Positions 1 through 8,967 of a DNA stretch of 64,000 bases are shown here, piece after piece. The notes under the pieces are model-generated. The model did no database searches. It was not told where the DNA came from and saw only the letters and a list, made by a program, of their open reading frames with translations. This stretch comes from Prolixibacteraceae bacterium (lineage in GTDB: Bacteria > Bacteroidota > Bacteroidia > Bacteroidales > Prolixibacteraceae). Each line of letters starts with the position of its first letter. The first letter of the stretch is position 1. A program made the translations under genes and the position numbers. The stretch covers positions 62,001-126,000 of the forward strand of contig JAFLKN010000041.1 of the NCBI GenBank assembly GCA_019163175.1, read 5' to 3'.

Positions 1-618
1 TTTGCCGCTTCCGGAGCTGGCAAGTTTAATGCGAATACCCAGATTTGGCTTAACTTTCAACCGATTGGCAGTCTTGATGATTAATTTCAGTTCATTCAGT
101 TTTTCGACCACCAGATAAATGCGTCGTCCCATTTTCTGAGCCAGCAAAGCCAATTCGATGTAATCTTCGTCTTTGTAGCCGTTGCAAATAATTAGTGAGT
201 CGTTGTCGGTGTTGATGGCAATTACAGCATGCAATTCTGGTTTTGAACCAGCCTCTAGTCCGATATTGAATTTTTTGCCATGACCCACTATTTCTTCCAC
301 CACCGGGCGCATTTGATTCACCTTGATGGGATATATAATAAAGTTTTGAGCTTTGTAATCGTACTCTTCGGCAGCAACTTTAAAGCAGCTTGCCATTTTT
401 TCAATACGGTTATCCAGAATGTCGGGGAAACGCAGCAGCATGGGTGCTGAAACATCCCGAAGTTGAAGTTCTTCAACCAATTCGTGCAGGTCGATCTGTA
501 TTCCGTTTTTCTTTGGAGTAACGGTTACATGACCTTTTTCGTTGATGGAAAAAAAGTTGATCCCCCAACCATTGATGTTGTAGAGTTCAGCCGAGTCTTC
601 AATACGCCATTTTCTCAT
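1..618 (-). CDS. speA: Biosynthetic arginine decarboxylase, 5' part (cut by window edge)
   Basis: The first 206 codons of a PLP-dependent arginine decarboxylase run off the left edge. The enzyme turns arginine into agmatine, the first step of the plant and bacterial putrescine/spermidine route, in the cytoplasm. The protein starts MRKWRIEDSAELYNI from the ATG at 618. The motif FIIYPIKVNQ carries the lysine that forms the Schiff base with PLP, and it continues into the alanine-racemase-like barrel (NIGLEAGSKPEL, then LGIRIKLASSGSGK at the edge). SpeA proteins are usually about 630 residues, so roughly a third is visible. It lies 320 bp downstream of an ABC exporter on the same strand. I found no perfect TAnnTTTG element upstream. 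The assignment is firm; only the C-terminal part is unseen. Confidence 0.93.
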   Translation of the reverse strand, partial: MRKWRIEDSAELYNINGWGINFFSINEKGHVTVTPKKNGIQIDLHELVEELQLRDVSAPMLLRFPDILDNRIEKMASCFKVAAEEYDYKAQNFIIYPIKVNQMRPVVEEIVGHGKKFNIGLEAGSKPELHAVIAINTDNDSLIICNGYKDEDYIELALLAQKMGRRIYLVVEKLNELKLIIKTANRLKVKPNLGIRIKLASSGSGK

Positions 619-938
619 TAAGGAAAAGTTAATTGTTTGTTTATACTCATTTTTACTGCCTGAATCCAGACAAATTACTCGCTTTTCTTGCTTGAAAAAC
701 CAAGATCGAAATAGATCAGGAACAGGTCAGTTTTAGGTACGAATTTCAGTCTTAAAAAATAAAACATAAAATACTGCTATAAACCGCGCCAGTCCTATTT
801 TATCAATGATTTTTCAGGCGGGGTAAATGTAATAAAATATTGAAAGTGATTTCGTTTTTTTTGAATGGTTGAAACACGTCAGCAAATAGAGTTGTATTAA
901 CACTTTTGCCTTTTTACTTTTGCTTTTTGACTTGACTT
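619..938. other. 320-bp intergenic gap between the ABC exporter and speA
   Basis: I see no gene, tRNA or convincing hairpin terminator here. The gap is AT-rich and must hold the speA promoter, since speA reads leftward from 618, but no exact TAnnTTTG element is present on the minus strand. The end next to the exporter stop codon is a T-rich tandem tract, listed separately. A short GC-rich pair of arms near 784-823 (CGCGCC and GGCG) is too imperfect to call. Confidence 0.6.
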
Positions 939-940
939 TT
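902..940. repeat. T-rich tandem tract with 7/14-bp period
   Basis: ACTTTTGCCTTTTT (902-915) is followed directly by ACTTTTGCTTTTTG (916-929) and a partial third copy ACTTGACTTTT (930-940). The period is 14 bp, itself two related heptads. The last copy runs into the stop codon of the ABC exporter. Similar heptad tracts occur at 60637-60678 and 63769-63793. No function is known to me. Confidence 0.55.
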
Positions 941-2759
941 AAAACATCTGCATACTATGCAAGCGCTTGTAACGGCCATCCAGTTCAATCAATTCGTCAT
1001 GAGTTCCACGTTCAATAATTTCCCCTTCATGGAAAACGCAGATCAAATCGGCATTGCGAACAGTTGATAAACGGTGTGCTATCACAACTGAAGTACGGTT
1101 TTTCATCAGGTTTTCCAAGGCATCCTGAACCAGTCGTTCCGATTCGGTGTCGAGGGCGGAAGTAGCTTCGTCGAGAATCAAAATTGGTGGGTTTTTCAGG
1201 ATTGCACGGGCAATGCTTAGTCGCTGCCGCTGTCCACCTGAAAGTTTACTTCCACGATCACCAATCACCGTGTCGTAGCCATGTTCGGTTTCAATGATAA
1301 AGTCGTGCGCATTGGCCACCTTGGCTGCTGCAATAACTTCGGGCATGGATGTATTTTCAACGCCGAATGCTATGTTGTTGAAAATGCTATCGTTAAACAG
1401 TATGGCTTCCTGATTTACATTGCCCATCAAATCGCGCAAATCGTGAAGTTTCAGATCGCGAAGATCAACACCATCGATCAGAATTTGGCCGTCGTTCACA
1501 TCATAAAATCGGGGTAGCAGATCAACAAAAGTTGTTTTTCCGCTTCCGGATTGACCCACCAAAGCAATGGTTTTTCCTTTTTCAATTTTGAGCGATACGT
1601 TGTTTAATACAACTTTCTCGTCGTAGGCAAAGGTCACATTGCGGTATTCAATTGAATCTTTCAAAGTGCTTACTGGCTTTGCAGCCGGAGTTTGCGGAAT
1701 AGTGACATCGGCCATTAGTATTTTATCGATCCGATCCATAGAAGCCAATCCTTTTTGAATGCTGTAAAGAGCCGTTGTAAAAGCTTTCGCCGGGTTAATG
1801 ATTTGGTAGAAAATGCCCAGATAGATAATAAATTCAGGACCTGAAAGTTCGCTGTTTTTATCCAAAATTAACGAACCGCCATACCACACCACGATGATTA
1901 TCACAATAGTTCCAAGTAATTCGCTCAAAGGGTGAGCCAATTCCCGGCGACGCATTAGGCGGTTCATGATTGATTTGTAATCGTGAAGCTCCGAATTGAA
2001 GCGGGCATTCATTTTCTTTTCGGCATTGAATGCTTTGATGATGCGCAGTCCGCCAAGAGTTTCTTCAACAACAGTTAAAATCATTCCCATTTTATCCTGG
2101 CCTTCACGGGAGACTTTCTTTAGTGATTTTCCAACTTTTCCAATGATAAAACCAGCCACCGGAAGCACTAAGAAGATAAATAGAGTCATGCTTGGACTCA
2201 TGATCAACATAGATGTAAGTAAGACAAGGATAATAACCGGATTCTTTAGGAACATATCGAGCGAAGACATGATCGAATTCTCTACTTCCGTAACGTCGCC
2301 AGTTATTCGAGAAATGATATCGCCCTTGCGTTCTTCTGAAAAGAAGGGAAGAGCAAGCTTCAGGATTTTTCCATAAATCTGTTCACGTATGTCTTTCACC
2401 ACCCCATTACGAATGAAAATCGCTTCGTAAGCTCCCAGATAATAAAAACCTACTTTAAGCATCGTAGCAATGATTACGAAAAGTCCAACAAATAAGAGCG
2501 TTAACCCGGCTCCATTCGCATTTTTGAATACGGTTAGATAAAAGTACAGGTTGTGAACAATTGCATCTTTGGTCATTTGCCACGGTACCAAATCGGCAAC
2601 ATCTTTTGATGTCCCGAACAGTATTTCCAGCATCGGACTCATCATGGCCATCGAAAAAACTGTGAACACTGCTGATAAAAAGTTGAACAGAAAATTGAGG
2701 ATTAACTGCTTTTTGTATGGTGGAATAAAGCGCTTTAAAATCTGAAAAAATTCCTTCAT
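939..2759 (-). CDS. ABC exporter, fused permease-ATPase (MsbA-like)
   Basis: A 606-residue half-transporter of the type that dimerises in the inner membrane to export lipids, peptides or drugs. The N-terminal 320 residues carry about six membrane helices (starting near residues 20, 80, 175, 190 and 285). The C-terminal ATPase domain has Walker A GQSGSGKTT, Q-loop region VNQEAILF, signature LSGGQRQR, Walker B ILILDEATSALD and the H-loop VIAHRLST. Length and order match the MsbA/LmrA family. It follows purB by 66 bp on the same strand and may be co-transcribed. Substrate cannot be read from sequence; lipid A-core flipping by an MsbA orthologue is one possibility, but Bacteroidota carry many such exporters. 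Confidence 0.9.
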   Translation of the reverse strand: MKEFFQILKRFIPPYKKQLILNFLFNFLSAVFTVFSMAMMSPMLEILFGTSKDVADLVPWQMTKDAIVHNLYFYLTVFKNANGAGLTLLFVGLFVIIATMLKVGFYYLGAYEAIFIRNGVVKDIREQIYGKILKLALPFFSEERKGDIISRITGDVTEVENSIMSSLDMFLKNPVIILVLLTSMLIMSPSMTLFIFLVLPVAGFIIGKVGKSLKKVSREGQDKMGMILTVVEETLGGLRIIKAFNAEKKMNARFNSELHDYKSIMNRLMRRRELAHPLSELLGTIVIIIVVWYGGSLILDKNSELSGPEFIIYLGIFYQIINPAKAFTTALYSIQKGLASMDRIDKILMADVTIPQTPAAKPVSTLKDSIEYRNVTFAYDEKVVLNNVSLKIEKGKTIALVGQSGSGKTTFVDLLPRFYDVNDGQILIDGVDLRDLKLHDLRDLMGNVNQEAILFNDSIFNNIAFGVENTSMPEVIAAAKVANAHDFIIETEHGYDTVIGDRGSKLSGGQRQRLSIARAILKNPPILILDEATSALDTESERLVQDALENLMKNRTSVVIAHRLSTVRNADLICVFHEGEIIERGTHDELIELDGRYKRLHSMQMF

Positions 2760-2825
2760 TGAAGTTGAAATGATCAGTAGATATATGGTGTGTAAAACTT
2801 TAGAATAGAACTGTTTATTGTGCTA

Positions 2826-4172
2826 TCAGAAGATCCCGGTGTAATTCTGCGGTGTAATCTTTTTAAGTTCCGTTTTTAAAGCGTCAGTAATGTCAAGCGT
2901 ATCAATAAATTCATGTATTACTTCCTGATCAATCTTGCGGTTGACACGAGTCAGGTTGCGGAGGGCTTCGTAAGGATTTGGATAACCTTCACGCCGTAAA
3001 ATGGTTTGAATGGCCTCGGCAACGACCGGCCAGTTTTTTTCCAGATCAGCGTCGATAGCATCAGCATTTAGCAGAAGTTTATTTAATCCACGCATGGTTG
3101 AATTGACTGAAATAAGTGTGTGTGCAAACGGAACTCCGATGTTACGCAAAACAGTTGAATCGGTGAGGTCGCGTTGCAAGCGTGACACCGGCAGTTTAGC
3201 CGACAGATGTTCGAAAATGGCATTGGCGATACCGATGTTGCCTTCCGAATTTTCGAAGTCAATCGGGTTTACTTTATGCGGCATAGCCGAAGAACCTACT
3301 TCACCGGCTTTAATTTTTTGCTTGAAATATTCCATCGAAATGTAGGTCCACATATCGCGGTTCAAATCCATGATCACATTGTTGACGCGTTTCATGGCAT
3401 CAAAAATTGCGGAATGATTGTCGTAATTGGCAATCTGAGTGGTGTACTGAGCACGTTCGAGGCCCAGGTATTTTTTAAGAAAATGGTTGCCAAATGCTTT
3501 CCAGCTTATTTCGGGATAAGCAAGGTGATGTGCATTAAAATTACCGGTTGCACCACCGAATTTTGAGTCGCATGAAATGGCTTTCAATTGCTCCAGCTGG
3601 CCTTTAATTCGCTCAGAGAATACCCGGATTTCTTTGCCCAAATTGGTTGGTGAAGCGGGTTGTCCGTGTGTTTTGGCAAGCATCGGGATGTTTTTCCATT
3701 CGTCGGCAAGTTCGTCTAATTTGTCAACCAAATCGTTTATGGCCGGGAAATATTCGTTGTCCAATGCATCGTGAATTGACTTCGGAACAGCTGTATTGTT
3801 AATGTCTTGAGAAGTCAGTCCGAAATGGATAAACTCTTTGTATGCCTGAATGTTCAATTTGTCGAATTCTTCTTTCAGGAAATACTCGACAGCTTTTACA
3901 TCATGGTTGGTTACTTTTTCGATGTCTTTAATGCGTTGGGCATCTTCCAGCGAAAAGTTGGTAACCAGTTGGCGCAGCGCTCCAAACAAATTCGTATCGA
4001 AAGAAGCCAGTTGAGGCAAAGGCAGTTCGCACAAAGCAATAAAGTATTCAACTTCAACCAAAACCCTGTATTTTATAAGGGCAAACTCAGAAAAATAGAG
4101 CTGAAGATTTTCAACTTTTGAACGGTAGCGGCCATCAATAGGCGATATAGCTGTGAGTAAACTTAGTTCCAT
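2826..4172 (-). CDS. purB: Adenylosuccinate lyase
   Basis: 448 residues. The enzyme acts twice in purine synthesis: it splits SAICAR to AICAR plus fumarate, and adenylosuccinate to AMP plus fumarate. The fumarase/aspartase superfamily signature SSAMPHKVNPIDFENSEGN lies near residue 295 and contains the mobile catalytic-loop serine. KTHGQPASPTNLGKE near residue 165 is the second conserved block. The family residue pattern and length match the E. coli-type enzyme. It sits 104 bp downstream of a GH29 gene on the same strand. A TAAAGGTA box (4196-4203) resembles a -7 element with one mismatch and could give purB its own promoter. A housekeeping gene; nothing odd. Confidence 0.95.
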   Translation of the reverse strand: MELSLLTAISPIDGRYRSKVENLQLYFSEFALIKYRVLVEVEYFIALCELPLPQLASFDTNLFGALRQLVTNFSLEDAQRIKDIEKVTNHDVKAVEYFLKEEFDKLNIQAYKEFIHFGLTSQDINNTAVPKSIHDALDNEYFPAINDLVDKLDELADEWKNIPMLAKTHGQPASPTNLGKEIRVFSERIKGQLEQLKAISCDSKFGGATGNFNAHHLAYPEISWKAFGNHFLKKYLGLERAQYTTQIANYDNHSAIFDAMKRVNNVIMDLNRDMWTYISMEYFKQKIKAGEVGSSAMPHKVNPIDFENSEGNIGIANAIFEHLSAKLPVSRLQRDLTDSTVLRNIGVPFAHTLISVNSTMRGLNKLLLNADAIDADLEKNWPVVAEAIQTILRREGYPNPYEALRNLTRVNRKIDQEVIHEFIDTLDITDALKTELKKITPQNYTGIF

Positions 4173-4276
4173 GTTTTGATATTTTTTTCGAGCCGTAAAG
4201 GTAGAAAAAATTGTGATTGAGAGGGCGGAATGTTTATTTGCAGGGTGGCTCAGAGCCGCCTGGCGAATTTAAGAAA

Positions 4277-5776
4277 CTATCTTTTTTCAAAATCGATCAC
4301 GTTAAATTCATAGATGGACGGGGGAGCAGTTGCCTTTAAAACATTTAACCTGATTTTGGTTGTTTGATACGAATTTGGAAATCGGATAACCTTGCAATCG
4401 CCCATCGATTCTTCGCCGTGGTAAATGGTTAACCATTCATTATCTTTCCAGATATCGATGTTATACGATTGAATGCGGTTAAACCGGTAATTGGTAAAAT
4501 AGTCTTTCGGGTCGTTGCCTTTTTTCGTGTCCTGATATTCGAAAATGCTGATTTTATTGAACTTATCGGTTGGATTTAATTTCACAACCAAATCGGTTAA
4601 GGTATCTTTAGCAGCCCAGCGGGTTTGCATTCCGCCATCAACTGCAAACTGAGCACCGAATTTTTCGTTTTCCTGATTGTAAACAGAACTGGCATTTGCC
4701 GGTTTGGCCAGTGAAATAAACTGACCGTTTTTAGGCAATGGTTTTTCTTTTTGAATATTTAATCGTTTGCCTAAAGCAATTGCAGTGTTGGCTTCATGCT
4801 CAAATAGTTTACCTGATTTTGCCGGTGGAATATCTACTACCAGCGAATTCTGATTGGCGGTACACCAGTAAAAAAGTTCTTCGAGCTCGTCAAGATCGCG
4901 CACCGGAACTGGGTTTGCTTTCTGAAACCAGGTCCATTGTTTACTAATGCAGATGGTGTGTTCGAAAGGCATGTAATAAGATTTGCCGTTGTGCAGATAT
5001 TGCTTTTTGTCAGAAAGGTGAGCAATCTTCGGATCCCACAAACGGAAATCTCCCGGAAAGTATTGGAAATAATATTTGTTGTCGGCAATCATGTCATCCG
5101 GAATTACGAAATCGCGTTTACCTTCTTCGTAAACAATGGTGTGATTGACCCCAAAGGCGCAATTTGGCTGATACTTTTTTACCAAGGCGTAAAGTTGTTC
5201 AATGCCCCACTGATCTTGTTTCTTAGCCCATCCGCCATCAAGCCAGAGTTCACAAATTTCTCCGTAATTGGTAAAAATTTCGGTCAACTGGTTCAGCATG
5301 TAGTCAATGTATTTTTGCGGATCAGCTTCTTTGTGCAGCGGTTCGTGCCGATCCCAAAGCGAATAATAAACGGCAAATTTTAATCCGTACTTTTTGCAGG
5401 CTTTCGAAACTTCGGCTACCACATCGGTTTTTACTGGCGACGAGGCCACATCGTAATTGGTAAATTTACTATCCCATAAACAGAACCCATCGTGATGTTT
5501 GGTGGTGAGTAATACATAGCGAAATCCGGCATCGCGGGCAATCCGCACCCATTGGTCGCAATCGAGTGAAGTTGGATTGTATTTTTCCGCCGGAATCGTT
5601 CCATCCGACCATTCCACTTCGCCAAATGTATTGATGCCGAAGTGTATAAACATGCCATATCCTCTGTCAATTAACAGTTGCTGTGTTTTATTGGGGCTGG
5701 TGGAAGGCGATATTAACTGTGCTGATGAACTTCCACAGAAGATTAAAATAAGGGTAATGACGATTAAGTTTTTCAT
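4277..5776 (-). CDS. Secreted alpha-L-fucosidase, GH29, with C-terminal discoidin-like domain
   Basis: 499 residues from the ATG at 5776, which puts a signal peptide (MKNLIVITLILIFCGSSSAQ) at the very N-terminus; an ATG six codons upstream is less likely. The GH29 barrel shows GYGMFIHFGINTFG, TTKHHDGFCLWDSKFTNYDV and ELWLDGGW, in which Asp180 is the expected nucleophile. Residues from about 350 onward look like an F5/8-type C (galactose-binding-like) beta-sandwich (FAVDGGMQTRWAA), common in GH29 enzymes that act on branched fucosides. It should release L-fucose in the periplasm or outside the cell. It trails the ABC permease gene by 49 bp on the same strand. A second, differently built GH29 lies at 37355-38680. 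Confidence 0.9.
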   Translation of the reverse strand: MKNLIVITLILIFCGSSSAQLISPSTSPNKTQQLLIDRGYGMFIHFGINTFGEVEWSDGTIPAEKYNPTSLDCDQWVRIARDAGFRYVLLTTKHHDGFCLWDSKFTNYDVASSPVKTDVVAEVSKACKKYGLKFAVYYSLWDRHEPLHKEADPQKYIDYMLNQLTEIFTNYGEICELWLDGGWAKKQDQWGIEQLYALVKKYQPNCAFGVNHTIVYEEGKRDFVIPDDMIADNKYYFQYFPGDFRLWDPKIAHLSDKKQYLHNGKSYYMPFEHTICISKQWTWFQKANPVPVRDLDELEELFYWCTANQNSLVVDIPPAKSGKLFEHEANTAIALGKRLNIQKEKPLPKNGQFISLAKPANASSVYNQENEKFGAQFAVDGGMQTRWAAKDTLTDLVVKLNPTDKFNKISIFEYQDTKKGNDPKDYFTNYRFNRIQSYNIDIWKDNEWLTIYHGEESMGDCKVIRFPNSYQTTKIRLNVLKATAPPSIYEFNVIDFEKR

Positions 5777-5825
5777 CGGTTTTGGTTTTATCATAGCTGA
5801 AGGTAGTGAATTTTTAAAAATTGAT

Positions 5826-7499
5826 TCACGAGTAGATATTTACCTTATCAACGGCTTTCCATGTTATCTTTTTATATACAAATGTTCGGTTCACGTAAAA
5901 GATTGCAGCTGAATAAAACGGTATTAGAATCAGAGCTGCAAAATCGAACCAATGAAGTAAAAATTTGTGCAAGAATCCAAGAGCTACAGTCATGGCCATC
6001 AGCCCCATAATTTTTATGAAAACGGTTCCTCCCTGACCAGCCAATTTTTCTGATGCAAACGGAAAGTTTGGACTTTGAAAATAGTAGAATACCAGTGTAA
6101 ACAGATAAATGGCCATGAGTGCAATGGCAACATCGGGTAGCACTTTTATTCCCCAGATTACACAAATGGTAATAGTTAAAACGAGGTAAAAAGGTAAAAA
6201 AAATCGCGCAAAGGCAGCTTTAATAAAGCCTTTGAAATAGGGGGCAGGAGAGTCTGAAGGTAGTGTTTTGAACACCCATGTGGCATGTTGATTATTTCCG
6301 ATAAGCAGAGCCCCGGGCAGCGTAGCTCCAACAAAAATGAAAATATACAGGATCAGCAAATACCGGTCGGATTGAATCAATTCACTGTAATTAAACGATT
6401 TACCGAAGAAAGGTACGATCATCATAATCACAATATATCCGAGTGATGGCAGAAAAGTTTGTTTAAAAAGCCGCTCACGTCCGGTCATTTTCCACATCAG
6501 CTTAAATGGCGCTTTTTCTTCTTGCCTGTGTATAAATAGCGATGACATCATTCTGAAATAAAGGCTGTTGCGCGAAGTTTCAATTCTGACTTTCGATACC
6601 CGATCACCCTGTTCCAAATCCATCAGTTTCCGGTTGAAAACGGGGGTCAGATATTTCCCGGTCAGGTAAATGGCTATAGGTGGAATTAGCAATGCTTCGG
6701 CAATAAAAATGAGATGTTGCAGGTCAAACAGCCAGGTGCTGAGTGCTTCAACCAATCCGGAAAAGAAAGCTGGCGGGGCAAGGAAGGTGTACCAGTGAAC
6801 CGGCAAAATCATATCCTGAATTTTAGTTTTATCCACCATGTTCAAGCCAAACTGATAGGCAGACATAAACAGAATCGCAATCACAATCTGAAAATACATC
6901 AGGAGGTTTTTTAGCTTCTCTCCGCTCGCCAGGCGCATAAGGCCCAAATACAGCACATTGGCCAGAAATAGGGTAAACAGTACATTCAGGAATATCGAAA
7001 AGAGAAAAATCATTCCTGAAACAATTCCAAATTTGAACATGGCAACTACAATGGAAAGCACAGAAAGATTAAACGCCATCATGGTCAGATAGAGAAAAAC
7101 ATGTGCATTACGGGCCAGACTGATCGTGTTTCCTTTAATCGGGAGTGGTTGAATGATCACATTTTCGGAGGTATCAAACAGGATGGTAGTGAATTCAGAA
7201 ATGATCATCATCGCCATCATAACCATCAGAAATGTATGGGCAAAATAATAATACGTAAACGGCGATTTAACCAGAAGAAGGAAAATGGCAAAGAAGATTC
7301 CAAAGAATATCTGCGAAAAGGATTGTTTCATCAGGGCGTTTTCAGTAGCCTTCTTCGAATTGTTGCCCAAACCTTTCAGGCGCCGGTCGTCCATGGTTAG
7401 TTTCAGTTGTAAAATGCGGATAAACTGAGTATAATCGGCACCCATTTTTTCGATGAACCAACGGAAAGGAACAAAAAGTGAAAGTAGAAATCTGATCAT
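5826..7499 (-). CDS. DUF5687-family ABC transporter permease
   Basis: 557 residues, strongly hydrophobic, with about 12 predicted membrane helices and no signal peptide. The opening (MIRFLLSLFVPFRWF, then DYTQFIRILQLKLTMDDRRLKG) and overall pattern fit DUF5687, a Bacteroidota-specific family of large integral membrane proteins found beside ABC ATPases. The ATPase gene ends 5 bp upstream of this start, so the two are almost surely one transporter in the inner membrane. Cargo is unknown. The family name is from memory of its features; the transporter role is inferred from the partner gene. Confidence 0.75.
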   Translation of the reverse strand: MIRFLLSLFVPFRWFIEKMGADYTQFIRILQLKLTMDDRRLKGLGNNSKKATENALMKQSFSQIFFGIFFAIFLLLVKSPFTYYYFAHTFLMVMMAMMIISEFTTILFDTSENVIIQPLPIKGNTISLARNAHVFLYLTMMAFNLSVLSIVVAMFKFGIVSGMIFLFSIFLNVLFTLFLANVLYLGLMRLASGEKLKNLLMYFQIVIAILFMSAYQFGLNMVDKTKIQDMILPVHWYTFLAPPAFFSGLVEALSTWLFDLQHLIFIAEALLIPPIAIYLTGKYLTPVFNRKLMDLEQGDRVSKVRIETSRNSLYFRMMSSLFIHRQEEKAPFKLMWKMTGRERLFKQTFLPSLGYIVIMMIVPFFGKSFNYSELIQSDRYLLILYIFIFVGATLPGALLIGNNQHATWVFKTLPSDSPAPYFKGFIKAAFARFFLPFYLVLTITICVIWGIKVLPDVAIALMAIYLFTLVFYYFQSPNFPFASEKLAGQGGTVFIKIMGLMAMTVALGFLHKFLLHWFDFAALILIPFYSAAIFYVNRTFVYKKITWKAVDKVNIYS

Positions 7500-7504
7500 G
7501 GCGT

Positions 7505-8284
7505 TTACTTTTCGAATGCGTTGATGAATGCTTCGGCTTTTTCGCCATGATTGGTGTTTCCGGTCAAACGGGTAAACATCTTCTCGAGATTTTCGTCATT
7601 CGAAAGTTTGTTCAACTCGTCAAACGATCCGTCAGCAATCACTTTCCCCTGATCGATGAGAATGATGCGGTCTGATATTTTCTCGACCACATCCATAATG
7701 TGAGAGCTGTAAAACACAGTTTTCCCTTCGCGTGCCAAATGTATCAGCATTTCTTTGACCATGATCACCGAATTGGCATCGAGTCCAGAAAGCGGTTCGT
7801 CCATAAATATCAGGTTCGGGTTGTGCAGTAAGGCCGAGCAAATCATCACTTTCTGACGCATACCTTTCGAAAAGGTCGAAATTCGTTGATTCAGGTTGGC
7901 TTTCATCTCAAAAATATCCATCAAAGCTTCGGCTTTCGCACGGGTTTGTTCGGTTTCCAAACCGCGCATTTCGCCAATAAACTCCATAAATTCCATCGGA
8001 GTTAACGATTCATACAAAACGGCATTTTCAGGAATATAACCGACTTGTTTTTTGATTTCGAGGGTTTGCGTGCGCAAGTCTTTGCCAAAAATGGTGACAT
8101 CGCCTGTAAATTCGCTGATTAGGCCGCAAAGAATTTTTACAGTGGTAGATTTACCTGCACCGTTTGGTCCAATGTAACCGATAATTTGTCCTGAAGTAAT
8201 TTCCAGGTTAATGCCATGAAGTACTTGTTTCTGTCCGTATTTTTTCTGAAGGTTCCGTATTTCAACGATAGTTTGATTGTACAT
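7505..8284 (-). CDS. ABC transporter ATP-binding protein (partner of DUF5687 permease)
   Basis: 259 residues, a stand-alone nucleotide-binding subunit. Walker A is GPNGAGKSTT near residue 40, the Q-loop is GYIPENAVLYESLTPMEF, the signature is FSKGMRQKV (a Ser-Lys-Gly variant common in CcmA/NatA-like ATPases), and Walker B is LIFMDEPLSGLD. The NatA/CcmA subclass usually pairs with a separate membrane permease, here the next gene 5 bp on. A promoter -7 box lies 33 bp upstream of the start. The gene is divergent from the lipocalin operon. Confidence 0.9.
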   Translation of the reverse strand: MYNQTIVEIRNLQKKYGQKQVLHGINLEITSGQIIGYIGPNGAGKSTTVKILCGLISEFTGDVTIFGKDLRTQTLEIKKQVGYIPENAVLYESLTPMEFMEFIGEMRGLETEQTRAKAEALMDIFEMKANLNQRISTFSKGMRQKVMICSALLHNPNLIFMDEPLSGLDANSVIMVKEMLIHLAREGKTVFYSSHIMDVVEKISDRIILIDQGKVIADGSFDELNKLSNDENLEKMFTRLTGNTNHGEKAEAFINAFEK

Positions 8285-8316
8285 GATGAGGATGGCTTTT
8301 TTTGATTTTTGATTAA

Positions 8317-8324
8317 CAAATATA
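8317..8324 (-). promoter_or_regulatory. Candidate -7 element for the ABC ATPase/permease genes
   Basis: The minus strand reads TATATTTG, an exact match to the Bacteroidota -7 consensus TAnnTTTG, 33 bp upstream of the ATPase start codon. No clear -33 TTG is seen at the usual 17-23 bp spacing, so the call rests on the -7 box and position only. Confidence 0.5.
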
Positions 8325-8399
8325 AATTTAATATGAATGCTTATCGAACATATTTCTGAATTTCAGACTGAAAATGAAGTTTTTGAGTTGTTTATTAAG

Positions 8400-8407
8400 T
8401 AAATTTG
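8400..8407 (+). promoter_or_regulatory. Candidate -7 element for the lipocalin/lipoprotein/radical SAM operon
   Basis: TAAATTTG matches TAnnTTTG exactly and lies 22 bp before the lipocalin ATG, implying a very short leader. A TTTG at 8382-8385 is the nearest -33 candidate, although its spacing (14 bp) is short. Confidence 0.5.
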
Positions 8408-8429
8408 AACAACTCAAAATAGCTTGGTC

Positions 8430-8966
8430 ATGCATTACTCTCGTTTGTTGCTGATATTAAGTTTCTTATTCAGTTTAAGCTGTACTAAAACCAATAGTCA
8501 GATGATTGATAAAACCACCGTAAAAGAACTCGACCTGAACCGATATCTCGGAACCTGGTACGAAATTGCACGTTTTCCTCATTCGTTCGAGAAAAATCTG
8601 GTGGGCGTCACAGCTACTTATAGCTTGCGCGAAGATGGTAAAATAAAGGTGTTGAATCAGGGCTATAAAAATACGCTGGATGGAGAACTTTCGGTGGCAG
8701 AAGGAAAAGCAAAAATTCCGGACAAATCGCAACCCGGAAAACTGAAAGTTTCTTTCTTCTGGATTTTTTATGGCGATTACAATGTGCTGGAACTGGAAGA
8801 GAATTATCAATATGTGATGATCGGAAGTTCGACGCCAAAATATTTCTGGATATTGAGCCGTACACCGCAAATGGATGCAACTACCTATGAGATGTTGCTA
8901 GAAAAAGCCCGGAATCGTGGATATAACCTGAAGAAATTGTATAAAGTTCCACAAAAGCTGAATTAA
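8430..8966 (+). CDS. Lipocalin-family lipoprotein (Blc-like)
   Basis: 178 residues from the ATG at 8430; a TTG six bases upstream is in frame but less likely. The N-terminus MHYSRLLLILSFLFSLSC is a lipoprotein signal with lipidated Cys18. The lipocalin signature follows: NRYLGTWYEIARFPHSFEK with the Gly42-x-Trp44 motif, then the eight-stranded barrel pattern and YFWILSRTP. Blc-type lipocalins are outer-membrane-anchored carriers of fatty acids and lysophospholipids. The stop codon is one base from the next start, so it is the first gene of a unit with the small lipoprotein and the radical SAM enzyme. That tight link is unusual for a lipocalin and suggests a shared envelope role, which is inference. 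Confidence 0.88.
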   Translation: MHYSRLLLILSFLFSLSCTKTNSQMIDKTTVKELDLNRYLGTWYEIARFPHSFEKNLVGVTATYSLREDGKIKVLNQGYKNTLDGELSVAEGKAKIPDKSQPGKLKVSFFWIFYGDYNVLELEENYQYVMIGSSTPKYFWILSRTPQMDATTYEMLLEKARNRGYNLKKLYKVPQKLN

Positions 8967-8967
8967 A

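Noticed and set aside
4244-4260. GC-rich hairpin GGTGGCT/AGCCGCC between GH29 and purB
   Set aside because: Stem of 7 bp with one wobble but no T-run after it on the minus strand; too weak to call a terminator.
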